Part shown: positions 7,230 to 15,253 of the stretch, piece after piece | Layout: each line of letters begins with the position of its first letter | Numbering within the stretch: position 1 is the first letter of the stretch | Assembly: GCF_051660745.1 (NCBI RefSeq) | Contig: NZ_JBOFQF010000003.1 | Span: 124,001-188,000 of the forward strand | DNA from: Segniliparus sp051660745 | GTDB taxonomy: Bacteria > Actinomycetota > Actinomycetes > Mycobacteriales > Mycobacteriaceae | Length of the DNA stretch: 64,000 nt | Direction: 5' to 3' | Translations under genes and position numbers: made by a program | The notes under the pieces: generated by a model | Database searches by the model: none | Seen by the model: the letters and a program-made list of their open reading frames with translations, nothing else | What the model was told of the DNA's origin: nothing

Positions 7230-8324
7230 ATGGAAAGCGTGCGCCTCCCCCAAGAATTGACCGCCCTCGGCGTCGAAACGCGTGAAGACGCGACGTTCGC
7301 TCAGCTCACAACCCTGCGGGTCGGCGGGCCGATCGGACTGCTCGTGGACTGCCCCACGCGGGAGAGCGTGTTCGGAGCCGTGGAGGCGCTCGCGTCCGCG
7401 CAGGTGCCGACGATCTACCTCGGCGGCGGGAGCAACCTCGTCGCCGCCGACCAAGGCTGGGCGGGCGCGGTGCTGCGCGTCACGAGCGAGGGGCTCTCCA
7501 GCACGCTGGACTCGGACGGCGGCTTGGTGCTCGCGGACGCGGGAATCGGCTGGGACGAGCTTGTCGCTTTCACCGTGGAATCGGGGCTCGGCGGCCTGGA
7601 GTGCTTGTCCGGGATCCCCGGCAACGCCGGGGCGAGCGTGAAGCAGAACATCGGCGCGTACGGGGCGCAGCTCTCGGACTGCCTGGAAGCGGCCGAACTG
7701 TGGAATTGGAGCACCGGCGAGCGCCGATGGGCCACGGCGGAAAGCCTTCGGCTCGGCTACCGCTCTTCGGCGATCCGGCACGAGGAGTGCGTGGTCGTGC
7801 TGGGCCTGCGCCTGAGGCTCGCCTCGGACGGGTTGTCCGCGCCGATCCGCTACCGCGAGCTGGCCGCCGCCGTCGGGGTCCGAGAAGGCGAGCGAGCGCC
7901 CGTCCAGGACGTCCGCAAGGCCGTCTTGGCATTGCGGGCGGGCAAGGGGATGCTGCTCGACGCGGACGACCACGACACGTGGAGCACCGGCTCGTTCTTC
8001 GTCAACCCGGTGCTGGCGCTGCCCGAGGCCGAGCGGCTGTTCCCGAGCGAGCGGCGGCCCGAGCGCATGCCGTGGTACCCGGACAGTGGCTCGGTGAAGC
8101 TCTCGGCGGCCTGGCTCATCGAGCAGGCGGGTTTCGCCAAGGGCTTCCCCGGCGAGGGGGCGCCGGTCCGGCTCTCCACCAAGCACACCCTTGCGATCAC
8201 GAACCGGGGAACAGGGACCGCCGCCGACGTGGTCGAACTCGCCAAGCAGGTCCGCGCGGGCGTGCTCGAAACCTTCGGCGTGCTGCTCGAGCCGGAGCCG
8301 ATCCTGCTCGGGGTCAGCCTTTGA
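7230..8324 (+). CDS. murB: UDP-N-acetylenolpyruvoylglucosamine reductase
   Basis: Second committed step of peptidoglycan precursor synthesis: NADPH-dependent, FAD-bound reduction of enolpyruvyl-UDP-GlcNAc to UDP-MurNAc in the cytosol. 364 residues. Family marks are TTLRVGGP, LGGGSNL (FAD phosphate loop), SGIPGNAGASVKQNIGAYG, the STGSFFVNP stretch with the active-site serine, and the PDSGSVKLSAAWLIEQAGFKG-like region. The ATG at 7230 is preceded in frame by a GTG at 7227; either fits the leaderless promoter TACCGT. In M. tuberculosis murB is directly followed by the L,D-transpeptidase lprQ; here an alcohol dehydrogenase on the other strand is wedged between and overlaps the murB end by 11 bases. 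Confidence 0.95.
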   Translation: MESVRLPQELTALGVETREDATFAQLTTLRVGGPIGLLVDCPTRESVFGAVEALASAQVPTIYLGGGSNLVAADQGWAGAVLRVTSEGLSSTLDSDGGLVLADAGIGWDELVAFTVESGLGGLECLSGIPGNAGASVKQNIGAYGAQLSDCLEAAELWNWSTGERRWATAESLRLGYRSSAIRHEECVVVLGLRLRLASDGLSAPIRYRELAAAVGVREGERAPVQDVRKAVLALRAGKGMLLDADDHDTWSTGSFFVNPVLALPEAERLFPSERRPERMPWYPDSGSVKLSAAWLIEQAGFAKGFPGEGAPVRLSTKHTLAITNRGTGTAADVVELAKQVRAGVLETFGVLLEPEPILLGVSL

Positions 8325-9621
8325 TGGTGGCCGCGTCGACCACATAGCGGTAGCGGGCTTGCTTGTCGACGACCTTCTTCCAGATATCGCCGATCTGGTC
8401 GGCCGCGATCACCTGGGTCTGCGGCCCGATCTTGTTGGCGGCGCAGAAGTCGATCGCCTCCTGGGTCTCGCGGATCCCGCCGGTGTTCGAGGCGGCGATC
8501 ACGACCTGGTTGCCGAAGATCGACATCTGCCCCCACTCGTTCGGCGTGGCGAGCTTGCCGAGGCCGACGCGGCAGAACACCCGCTGCCGCTTCATCAGCG
8601 GGAAATATGGTTCGAGGTTGTGCGCGTAGGGGACGGTGTCGAGGATGAAGTCGAACGACCTGCGCATGCCGTCCATCTGCGTTTTGTCCTCGTTCACGAC
8701 CACAGCGCCCGCGCCGAACCGCTCGGCGTCGGCGGCTTTGTCGGGCGAGGTGGTGAAGGCGACGACCTCGGCTCCGAGCTTCTTCGCGACCTGCACCGCG
8801 AAATGGCCGAGGCCGCCGATCCCGACAACGCCGACCCGCCATCCTTCGCGCACGCCCCAGGCCCGCATCGGGGAGTACACGGTGACTCCGGAGCACGCCA
8901 TCGGCGCCAGTTGTGCCAAGTCGAGCCCTTGCGGCGCTTTGAGCACGTAGTGCTCGCGCACGACGATGCTGTTCGAATAGCCGCCCTGGGTGTAGCCGCC
9001 GGGGTCCTGCGACTTCGCCCCGTAGGTGTGGGTGTACCCGTTGAGGCAGTAGACCTCGTTCCCGCCGACGCATTCCGCGCAGTGCCCGCAGGAGTCGACC
9101 ACCGTGCCGACCGCGACCTGGTCGCCCGGTCGGAACCGGGCGACCGCCGATCCGACCTCGACGACGACTCCGGCGATCTCGTGCCCTGGCACGAGGGGAT
9201 AGGGCGGCGTGCCCCAGTCGGCGTGCCCGAAGTGGACGTCCGAATGGCAGACCCCGGTGTATTTGACATCGATCCGGACGTCGTCGGGACGGACCGCGCG
9301 CCGCTTGAACGTGATCGGGGAGAGGCTCCCCGATGCGTCGTGCGCGGCCCAGCCCCGCGCGTCGGTCTCGCCGGAGGCGGCGGACGGGGTGTTCGGCGTC
9401 GAAGCGGCAGAGGCTCCGGCCGAGGAGTTCGCGGCATGGTAGCCGCCTGCCGAGGGGTTCGGCTTCGACGCGCACGCCGCGGCCCCGGCTCCCGCGACAG
9501 CGGTGGCGAGAGCGGCGCCGCGCAGGAACCCGCGCCGGTCGAAGCCGCCGGTTTCGGGATCCGTGGGCGAGAGGTCCGCTGGTCCGGCGCTGCCAGGCTC
9601 GTCGAGCTGTTCGTCGGGCAT
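8314..9621 (-). CDS. Zinc alcohol dehydrogenase with Tat/lipoprotein-like leader
   Basis: Medium-chain NAD(P)-dependent alcohol dehydrogenase of the cinnamyl-alcohol/YahK/AdhC branch, 435 residues, about 90 more than the cytosolic relatives. Catalytic zinc ligands Cys125 (CHSDVH) and His147 (GHE), structural zinc cysteines 178, 181, 184 and 192, and the nucleotide fingerprint GIGGLGHFAVQVAKKLGA are all present. The N-terminus has a twin-arginine motif DRRGFLRG (Arg29-Arg30), a hydrophobic segment and Cys50 in a loose lipobox (GAAAC), then an Ala/Ser-rich linker to about residue 90. This predicts Tat export and perhaps lipid anchoring, unusual for this enzyme class. The ATG at 9621 is chosen because GGAGG sits just upstream; the open frame continues to 9768 without a typical N-terminus. 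Confidence 0.85.
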   Translation of the reverse strand: MPDEQLDEPGSAGPADLSPTDPETGGFDRRGFLRGAALATAVAGAGAAACASKPNPSAGGYHAANSSAGASAASTPNTPSAASGETDARGWAAHDASGSLSPITFKRRAVRPDDVRIDVKYTGVCHSDVHFGHADWGTPPYPLVPGHEIAGVVVEVGSAVARFRPGDQVAVGTVVDSCGHCAECVGGNEVYCLNGYTHTYGAKSQDPGGYTQGGYSNSIVVREHYVLKAPQGLDLAQLAPMACSGVTVYSPMRAWGVREGWRVGVVGIGGLGHFAVQVAKKLGAEVVAFTTSPDKAADAERFGAGAVVVNEDKTQMDGMRRSFDFILDTVPYAHNLEPYFPLMKRQRVFCRVGLGKLATPNEWGQMSIFGNQVVIAASNTGGIRETQEAIDFCAANKIGPQTQVIAADQIGDIWKKVVDKQARYRYVVDAATIKG

Positions 9622-9757
9622 CTCGCCTCCTTCGTCAGAGATGGTCGGGATATCGCGGTGCTCGCATACGAAGTCTAGTGGAGGCTGCGCAGCCAGCCAG
9701 ATGTCGCCTATAGGGCCGCGTTCGTGTCGATGGCAGCACGGAACCGTCGCGACAAGG

Positions 9758-9763
9758 TAACCT
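9758..9763 (+). promoter_or_regulatory. -10 TAACCT for the L,D-transpeptidase
   Basis: TAACCT ends 7 bases before the GTG at 9771, predicting a leaderless mRNA. Confidence 0.4.
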
Positions 9764-9770
9764 TTCATTC

Positions 9771-11003
9771 GTGGACGGACAGTTCCGTAGATTGACTGAC
9801 GAGGCCGCGCGGGCTTGGGAGGCCGCGCCGGTCTCTCGTCGTGCCGCGCTCGTCGCGTTGACCGGCGCGACGGCGTTCGCCGGGTTTTTCTCGTGCGGAC
9901 ACCCGGACGAGAACGGCAAGCCCTCGGCCCCGACGACGCGGGCGAATCCGAGGGCGGGGCTCGCCTTCGAGCCCGCGGACGGCGCGAAAGACGTGATTCC
10001 GTCGAGCGCGACGAAGATCGTGGCGACCGGCGGGACGCTGGTGCAAGCCCATCTGATCAGCGACGACGGCAAGGTCGTCGAAGGCAAGCTCGGGCAGGAC
10101 GGCACGAGTTTCGAGACCAGCGCGCCGCTCGAATTCAGCCGCAAATACTTCTTCACCGGCCAGTCGAAGGCGCCGGACGGCACGCCTGAGCCGTTCCTCT
10201 CCTCGTTCGCGACGCTCGTGCCGAAACAGGTCGCCGAGGTCAACGTGAACATCGGCGACGGGCAGCCGGTCGGGGTCGCCGCGCCGATCATCCTGCGCTT
10301 CTCCGCGCCGATCAAGAACAAGGCCGCGATCGAGCACCGGCTCAAGGTGAGCTGCGAGCCCGCGACGGAGGGCTCGTGGGCGTGGCTGCCCGACGCGGTC
10401 GGCGAGCAGGCGCACTGGCGCTCGAAAGAGTACTTCGAGCCGGGCACCAAGGTGCATCTCGAGGTGCCGCTGTTCGCCGAGGACTTCGGCGATGGCGTCT
10501 ACTGCGGGACGGAGACCCTCACCAGCGACTTCACCATCGCGCGCCATCAGCTCGTGAAATGCTTCGTGCCCTCGCACCGGATGCAGGTGTACCGGGGCGA
10601 TGCGGTGATCATGGACTTCCCCTGCAGCTACGGCGAGGGCAACGAGACCCGCAACACCACCCGAACCGGAATCCACGTGGTGACCGAGAAGTACGCGGAC
10701 TTCTACATGTCCAACCCGCCGTACTACACCAACGCCCACGAGCGCTACGCGGTGCGGATCTCCAACAACGGCGAGTTCATCCACGCCAACCCGAACACCA
10801 TCGGGGACCAAGGCTCGACCAACGTGTCGAACGGATGCGTCAACCTCTCCACAGAGAACGCGCAGCAGTACTTCGGCACGGCGCTCTACGGCGACCCGGT
10901 CGAGGTGACCGGCACCTCGGTGCAGCTCTCTCCTTCGGACGGCGAGATCTACGACTGGACGTACGACTGGGAGACCTGGCGGGGCATGAGCGCCCTCGGC
11001 TGA
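9771..11003 (+). CDS. L,D-transpeptidase (LprQ/Ldt type)
   Basis: Exported enzyme of 410 residues that makes 3->3 cross-links in peptidoglycan. The N-terminus has twin arginines (SRRAAL, residues 22-26), a hydrophobic segment and Cys42 (AGFFSC), suggesting a lipoprotein. Ig-like domains fill about residues 60-260, and the YkuD catalytic domain about 265-395. The signature runs from His338 (HANPN) to Cys356 in SNGCVNL, which is the catalytic cysteine. The GTG start follows a TAACCT -10 by 7 bases. It is the positional and sequence match of Rv0483 beside murB, and is likely a target of carbapenems like other Ldts. Confidence 0.93.
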   Translation: MDGQFRRLTDEAARAWEAAPVSRRAALVALTGATAFAGFFSCGHPDENGKPSAPTTRANPRAGLAFEPADGAKDVIPSSATKIVATGGTLVQAHLISDDGKVVEGKLGQDGTSFETSAPLEFSRKYFFTGQSKAPDGTPEPFLSSFATLVPKQVAEVNVNIGDGQPVGVAAPIILRFSAPIKNKAAIEHRLKVSCEPATEGSWAWLPDAVGEQAHWRSKEYFEPGTKVHLEVPLFAEDFGDGVYCGTETLTSDFTIARHQLVKCFVPSHRMQVYRGDAVIMDFPCSYGEGNETRNTTRTGIHVVTEKYADFYMSNPPYYTNAHERYAVRISNNGEFIHANPNTIGDQGSTNVSNGCVNLSTENAQQYFGTALYGDPVEVTGTSVQLSPSDGEIYDWTYDWETWRGMSALG

Positions 11004-11064
11004 CGGAGCCGCGCACGGGGCTTTTCTGTAGACTGGAAGCTGGCATCTCGAACCAGGAGGCATC

Positions 11065-11460
11065 ATGCCCGGCAAACTCTTTCGCGCGGCCGCGTCGGCG
11101 CTCTGCGTCGTCGCCGCGCCGTTGTGGGCCTCGGCCGCTCAGGCGGGGCCGCCCGGCTCGCCGGGGTACTGCCCCGGGGACGGGCTCATGCACGATTGGG
11201 ACAACGGAAAGGCGTTCGCGCCGTGCCCGATCGGCGGAGGGCTGGTGAGCACCCCGAAGGGCAATGTCTGGGTGGACCGCAACGGGACCGTCCATCAAGC
11301 CGCGACCCCGCAAGGCGGGGACCAGCGGGTCGGCCCAAACCCAGACGAGTACGCGCAGGACAGCGACGGCGAGCCGAACCACAGGTCGGCGCACGTCCAG
11401 CCGGGCGCTCCGCCGCCCACCCCGCAGGGGAACGCCAGCGTGGCAGGCGGCAGGCCGTAG
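11065..11460 (+). CDS. Small secreted protein of unknown function
   Basis: 131 residues; not recognised. The start ATG at 11065 has a clear AGGAGG 5 bases upstream. Residues 1-27 are a Sec signal peptide ending AAQAG; the rest is hydrophilic, rich in Gly, Pro, Asn and Asp, with two cysteines (PGYCPGDG and APCPIGG) that could form one disulfide. The central part (GNVWVDRNGTVHQA) looks like a small beta-rich segment. It lies 61 bases downstream of the L,D-transpeptidase and could be co-transcribed with it, which would place it in the cell envelope; this is inference. Confidence 0.7.
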   Translation: MPGKLFRAAASALCVVAAPLWASAAQAGPPGSPGYCPGDGLMHDWDNGKAFAPCPIGGGLVSTPKGNVWVDRNGTVHQAATPQGGDQRVGPNPDEYAQDSDGEPNHRSAHVQPGAPPPTPQGNASVAGGRP

Positions 11461-11548
11461 CGGGACGCGGTATCTCGAACAAACTTTCGCGAAACGCTGA
11501 TCGGGCTGCCGTCGGGAAGGGCCGATTCTCGGTAACCTCGATATCCTC

Positions 11549-13918
11549 ATGAACGCGTCCGAGCAGATCCTCCAAGGCCTCAACCCGCAGCAAGCCGAAG
11601 CCGTCGTGCATCTCGGCGCGCCGCTGTGCATCATCGCTGGCGCGGGCTCGGGCAAAACCTCGGTCATCACCAGGCGGGTGGCGTGGCTGCTGGCCGAGCG
11701 CCAGGCGCGTCCGAGCGAAATCCTCGCGATCACGTTCACCAACAAGGCCGCAGGAGAGCTCAAGGAACGGGTCGGAGCACTGGTCGGTGGCCGGATGTGG
11801 GAGATGTGGGTCTCCACGTTCCACTCCTCCTGCGCCCGTTTGCTCCGCGCCGAGGCGGGGCAGGCTGCGGGCTTCGACCGGAACTTCACCATCTACGACG
11901 CGGACGACTCCAAGCGCTTGCTCACGATGGTCGCGGAGGAGTTGGAGCTCGACACGAACCGGTTCCCGCCGCGCATGCTGGCGGCCAAGATCGGCGAGCT
12001 CAAGAACGAGCTCATCACCCCCGAGGCGGCGCTGAAGGGCGTGGACGACCCGTTCGACCTCATTCTCGGCCAGGTGTACCGGCGCTATCAGGAACGCCTC
12101 TCCTCGGCGAACGCGATGGACTTCGACGACCTGATCATGCGGGCGGTGCAGCTGCTGCAGACGGACCCCGAGGCGGGCGGGCGGTGGCGCGAGCGGTTCC
12201 GCCACGTGCTCGTGGACGAGTACCAGGACACCAACCACGCCCAGTACGTGCTGATCCGCGAGCTGGTCGGCGCGGGCGCGGGGACCCAGGTCGGGGCGGA
12301 AACGTCCGCCTTGACCGTCGTCGGCGACTCGGACCAGTCCATCTACCGGTTCCGGGGCGCGACGATCCGCAACATCGAAGAGTTCGAGCGCGATTTCCCC
12401 AATGCCCGCACGGTGCTCTTGGAGCAGAACTACCGCTCGACGCAAAACATCCTCTCCGCGGCGAACGCGGTCATCGCGCACAACCAGGGGCGCAGGGAGA
12501 AACGGTTGTGGACCGAGGCGGGCGACGGGCAGCAGATCACCGGATACGTCGCCGACCACGAGCACGACGAAGCCGGGTTCGTCGCGACAGAGATCGCCGA
12601 GCTGGTCCGGTCGGGGGCCAAGCACGGCGACATCGCGGTCTTCTACCGCACGAACAACGCGTCGCGCGTGTTCGAGGAGGCGTTCATCCGGCACGCCGTG
12701 CCGTACCGGGTGGTCGGCGGCCAGCGCTTCTACGACCGCAGAGAGGTCCGCGACGTGATCGCCTACCTGCGGGTGATCGCGAACCCGTCGGACGCGGTCA
12801 GCCTCTCGCGGATCATCAACACGCCCCGCCGGGGGCTCGGCGACAAGGCTCAGGCGCAGATCGCGGCGTGGGCAGGCGCGCGGGGGAAGACCTTCTGGGA
12901 GGCATGCCAGGCGGCGGCTGGCGGCACGATCGCCGCGCTCGCGGCCCGGTCCCAACGCTCGGTCGCGGATTTCGTCGCGATGATCACCGGTCTGCGCGAC
13001 GAGCTCTCGTCGGGAAGTCTGACAGTGGGCGAGCTCGTCGCGCAGACGGTGGAGCGCAGCGGCTATCGCGCTGTGCTCGCCGACAGCACGGACCCCCAGG
13101 ACGGCGCGCGGCTGGAGAACCTCGACGAGCTCGTCTCGGTCGCGGTCGAGTACGGAGAGCTCGTGGCGGGGCGGGAGGACGGCGCCGTCGCCGACGGGCT
13201 GGCGGGCGAGATCCGTGTCGGCCTCCCCGTCGAGGAGGACGACGACCAAGGGATGGCCAAGCTGCGGGAGTTCCTCGAACAGGTCTCGCTTGTCGCGGAC
13301 TCGGACCGGCTGCCCGAAGGCGGCTCCGAATCGGGCGTGGTCACGTTGATGACGCTGCACACCGCGAAAGGACTGGAGTTCCCCGTTGTGTTCCTGACGG
13401 GGCTAGAGGAGGGGCAGTTCCCGCATCTGCGCTCGCTCGGCGACCCGGTCGAGCTCGCCGAGGAGCGCAGGCTCGCGTACGTCGGGATCACCAGGGCGCG
13501 GGAGCGGCTCTATGCCAGCAGGTCGATCACCCGCACGCTGCGGGGCTCGCCGATGACCAATCCGCCGTCCCGGTTCTTGCTGGAGATCCCGCCGCACCTG
13601 GTCGCCTGGCGCCGCGGCGAGCCCGACCAGACCTGGGCGGGCTTCACGCGCAGCGATTTCGGCTCGGTGTCCGCGCCGAGGGCTGATAGCGCGGTCTCGT
13701 TCCGGAAGCAGCCTGTCGAGCGAGGCCCACGGGCGAGGCCGAACCTGCGCCACGAGAGCTTCGAGGTCGGCGACCGTGTCAACCACGACAAATACGGCCT
13801 CGGCACCGTGACCGCCAGCAGCGGTCACGGCCAGGCGGCCACGGTCACCGTCGATTTCGGCAGCGGGGGCACGGTGAAGCTGATGCTCATCGGGGGAGTC
13901 CCGATGTCGAAGCTCTGA
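11549..13918 (+). CDS. uvrD1: ATP-dependent DNA helicase UvrD1/PcrA
   Basis: Superfamily 1A 3'->5' helicase of 789 residues acting in nucleotide excision repair, replication restart and removal of stalled complexes. Motif I GAGSGKT at 31-37, motif Ia ITFTNKAA, motif II DEYQDTNHAQY, motif III GDSDQSIYRFRGA, motif V TLHTAKGLEFPVVF and motif VI YVGITRARERLY are all present in order. The C-terminal GDRVNHDKYGLGTV segment is the Tudor-like PcrA tail that contacts RNA polymerase. The ATG at 11549 gives the expected start. In M. tuberculosis it is followed directly by the M23 peptidase Rv0950c; here a 10-kb cluster intervenes. Confidence 0.95.
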   Translation: MNASEQILQGLNPQQAEAVVHLGAPLCIIAGAGSGKTSVITRRVAWLLAERQARPSEILAITFTNKAAGELKERVGALVGGRMWEMWVSTFHSSCARLLRAEAGQAAGFDRNFTIYDADDSKRLLTMVAEELELDTNRFPPRMLAAKIGELKNELITPEAALKGVDDPFDLILGQVYRRYQERLSSANAMDFDDLIMRAVQLLQTDPEAGGRWRERFRHVLVDEYQDTNHAQYVLIRELVGAGAGTQVGAETSALTVVGDSDQSIYRFRGATIRNIEEFERDFPNARTVLLEQNYRSTQNILSAANAVIAHNQGRREKRLWTEAGDGQQITGYVADHEHDEAGFVATEIAELVRSGAKHGDIAVFYRTNNASRVFEEAFIRHAVPYRVVGGQRFYDRREVRDVIAYLRVIANPSDAVSLSRIINTPRRGLGDKAQAQIAAWAGARGKTFWEACQAAAGGTIAALAARSQRSVADFVAMITGLRDELSSGSLTVGELVAQTVERSGYRAVLADSTDPQDGARLENLDELVSVAVEYGELVAGREDGAVADGLAGEIRVGLPVEEDDDQGMAKLREFLEQVSLVADSDRLPEGGSESGVVTLMTLHTAKGLEFPVVFLTGLEEGQFPHLRSLGDPVELAEERRLAYVGITRARERLYASRSITRTLRGSPMTNPPSRFLLEIPPHLVAWRRGEPDQTWAGFTRSDFGSVSAPRADSAVSFRKQPVERGPRARPNLRHESFEVGDRVNHDKYGLGTVTASSGHGQAATVTVDFGSGGTVKLMLIGGVPMSKL

Positions 13919-13944
13919 TTCCCGCAGTTCTCCCCCAGGCTCGT

Positions 13945-13950
13945 TAAGCT
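13945..13950 (+). promoter_or_regulatory. -10 TAAGCT for the LysR regulator
   Basis: TAAGCT ends 7 bases before the ATG at 13958, predicting a leaderless mRNA. Confidence 0.4.
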
Positions 13951-13957
13951 GCTGAAC

Positions 13958-14926
13958 ATGGATTTCTCGTCGAGGTTGTTGGAGCAGTTCGTCGTTTTGG
14001 CGGAGGAGAAGCACTTCGGGCGGGCTGCGGAGCGGTTGTCGATGAGCCAGCCGCCGTTGAGCCAGGCGATGCGGCGGTTGGAGCGGGGGATCGGGGTCGA
14101 GCTTCTCGCGCGCAGCACGCGAGAGGTGCGTCTCACCGCTGCGGGCAAGGCGTTCGCGGAGGACGCGAGGCGGTTGCTCGAGAGCCAAGCGGGCGCGGTC
14201 GAGCGGGCGCGGCGGATCGCCAAAGGGCTCGAAGGGGAGCTCCGGATAGGGTACGTCCCAGGCCTGGGGTATTGGTTCGTGCCGCGATTGGTGGGATTCG
14301 CCGCTGAAGAGCTTCCCGGGCTGCGCGTCCAGCTGCGGCAAGGGCGCAGCAGCGCTCTTCTGGACGAGGTTCGTTCTGGCGCTGTGGACGTCGCGTTCAT
14401 TCGCAGGCCCCCGCGCAAGGCAGAGGAGGCAGATGGGATCGAGGTCCGGCTTTGCGCCGAGGAGCGGTTGTGCGTCGACGTGCCGCCGGGGCACCGGCTT
14501 GCGGGAGCCAAGTCGGTCCGGCTCGCCGAACTCGCCGACGAGGAGTTCGTTCTGCCGTCGCCCCGGACATTGCCGGAGCTGTACCACCAGGTGGTGGGAG
14601 CGTGTCAGCGCGCTGGATTCATGCCGCGCATCCGAGTCCACGCGGACGATCTGCTCGGCATCGTCAGCTACACAGCTGCGGGGCTTGGTATCAGTTTTGT
14701 CCCCGAGCCCGCCGCGGTCCTTGGCCACGGCATGGTGCTGACCATTGCGCTGGAGGAAGACGCGGGGGTCGGAGCGGCGCCTGTTTTCTCCGTGCATCGG
14801 CGAGAGCCGGATGTCGCTGTCGCCCGGCTCCTCGATCTTGTGCGTCGTCGTCGCGAGGAGTTCGAGTGGAGGGGCGTCCGCGAGGGGGGACCAGAAACTC
14901 CGGACCCCTCGTTGGGCAATGTTTGA
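13958..14926 (+). CDS. LysR-family transcriptional regulator
   Basis: LTTR of 322 residues. The winged HTH covers about residues 1-62 (LEQFVVLAEEKHFGRAAERL, then SQPPLSQAMRRLE), followed by the linker helix and a periplasmic-binding-fold effector domain (about 92-300) beginning GELRIGYV. The AAERL/SQPPLSQ pattern is that of the BenM/CatM-like group, which respond to aromatic acids or acyl compounds, but the ligand is not readable. The gene lies 327 bases upstream of the carboxylase cluster on the same strand. The palindromes ATATCSNNNNGGATAT in that gap and at the far end of the cluster are natural candidates for its binding sites. Transcript probably leaderless (-10 TAAGCT). Confidence 0.9.
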   Translation: MDFSSRLLEQFVVLAEEKHFGRAAERLSMSQPPLSQAMRRLERGIGVELLARSTREVRLTAAGKAFAEDARRLLESQAGAVERARRIAKGLEGELRIGYVPGLGYWFVPRLVGFAAEELPGLRVQLRQGRSSALLDEVRSGAVDVAFIRRPPRKAEEADGIEVRLCAEERLCVDVPPGHRLAGAKSVRLAELADEEFVLPSPRTLPELYHQVVGACQRAGFMPRIRVHADDLLGIVSYTAAGLGISFVPEPAAVLGHGMVLTIALEEDAGVGAAPVFSVHRREPDVAVARLLDLVRRRREEFEWRGVREGGPETPDPSLGNV

Positions 14927-14996
14927 AGGACCATCGCGCACCGGGCTTTTGGTCGAGCGCCAGTGCGCCGTCCACGGAACATAGTGTCCAACATAT

Positions 14997-15044
14997 TTTG
15001 ATGCCCGTTTTTATATCCTCAAGGATATGAAAACGGGCATCAAA
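14997..15044. promoter_or_regulatory. Operator 1: 22-bp-arm palindrome with ATATCC-TCAA-GGATAT core
   Basis: The left arm 14997-15018 and right arm 15023-15044 are complementary at 21 of 22 positions around a TCAA loop; the core is 15013-15028. The inner 16-mer recurs exactly at 24394-24409. Probably a regulator binding site; it could also fold in RNA. Confidence 0.6.
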
Positions 15045-15054
15045 CGTATTCTGC

Positions 15055-15081
15055 TGCCCGTTTTTATATCGTACGGGATAT
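15055..15081. promoter_or_regulatory. Operator 2: half-repeat TGCCCGTTTTTATATC plus core
   Basis: TGCCCGTTTTTATATC (15055-15070) is a direct repeat of 15002-15017, exactly 53 bases (about five helical turns) away. The core ATATCG-TACG-GGATAT spans 15066-15081. It lies about 45 bases upstream of the -35 box, a typical place for LTTR activator sites. Confidence 0.55.
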
Positions 15082-15126
15082 GAAACCAGTTCAAATGTGG
15101 GATCTGACAGAAATAATCGAGATCTC

Positions 15127-15155
15127 TTGAGGGAACAAGTTCGCCAAATTAGAAT
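15127..15155 (+). promoter_or_regulatory. Promoter TTGAGG-N17-TAGAAT of the acyl-CoA cluster
   Basis: -35 TTGAGG (15127-15132) and -10 TAGAAT (15150-15155) are spaced by 17 bases. This leaves about 90 bases of leader before the ATG at 15254. The rest of the 14927-15253 gap holds the two operators and no gene. Confidence 0.5.
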
Positions 15156-15253
15156 CTCAGACGTGGCGGCCTCGCTGGCGGGCACGCGATTGTTTCCGGC
15201 GGGCACACGGTTGTTTCAAATTATTTCAGAATTGAGATTCAGGAGCCTTTTCT

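Noticed and set aside
8191..9678. Long open frame opposite the alcohol dehydrogenase
   Set aside because: It mirrors the dehydrogenase codons, has no start signal and its protein is low-complexity charged sequence; a GC-rich shadow.
11475..11490. LexA-like box TCGAAC-N4-TTTCGC upstream of uvrD1
   Set aside because: The right half differs from GTTCGA at two of six positions and the distance to the start is about 60 bases; too weak to call an SOS box.
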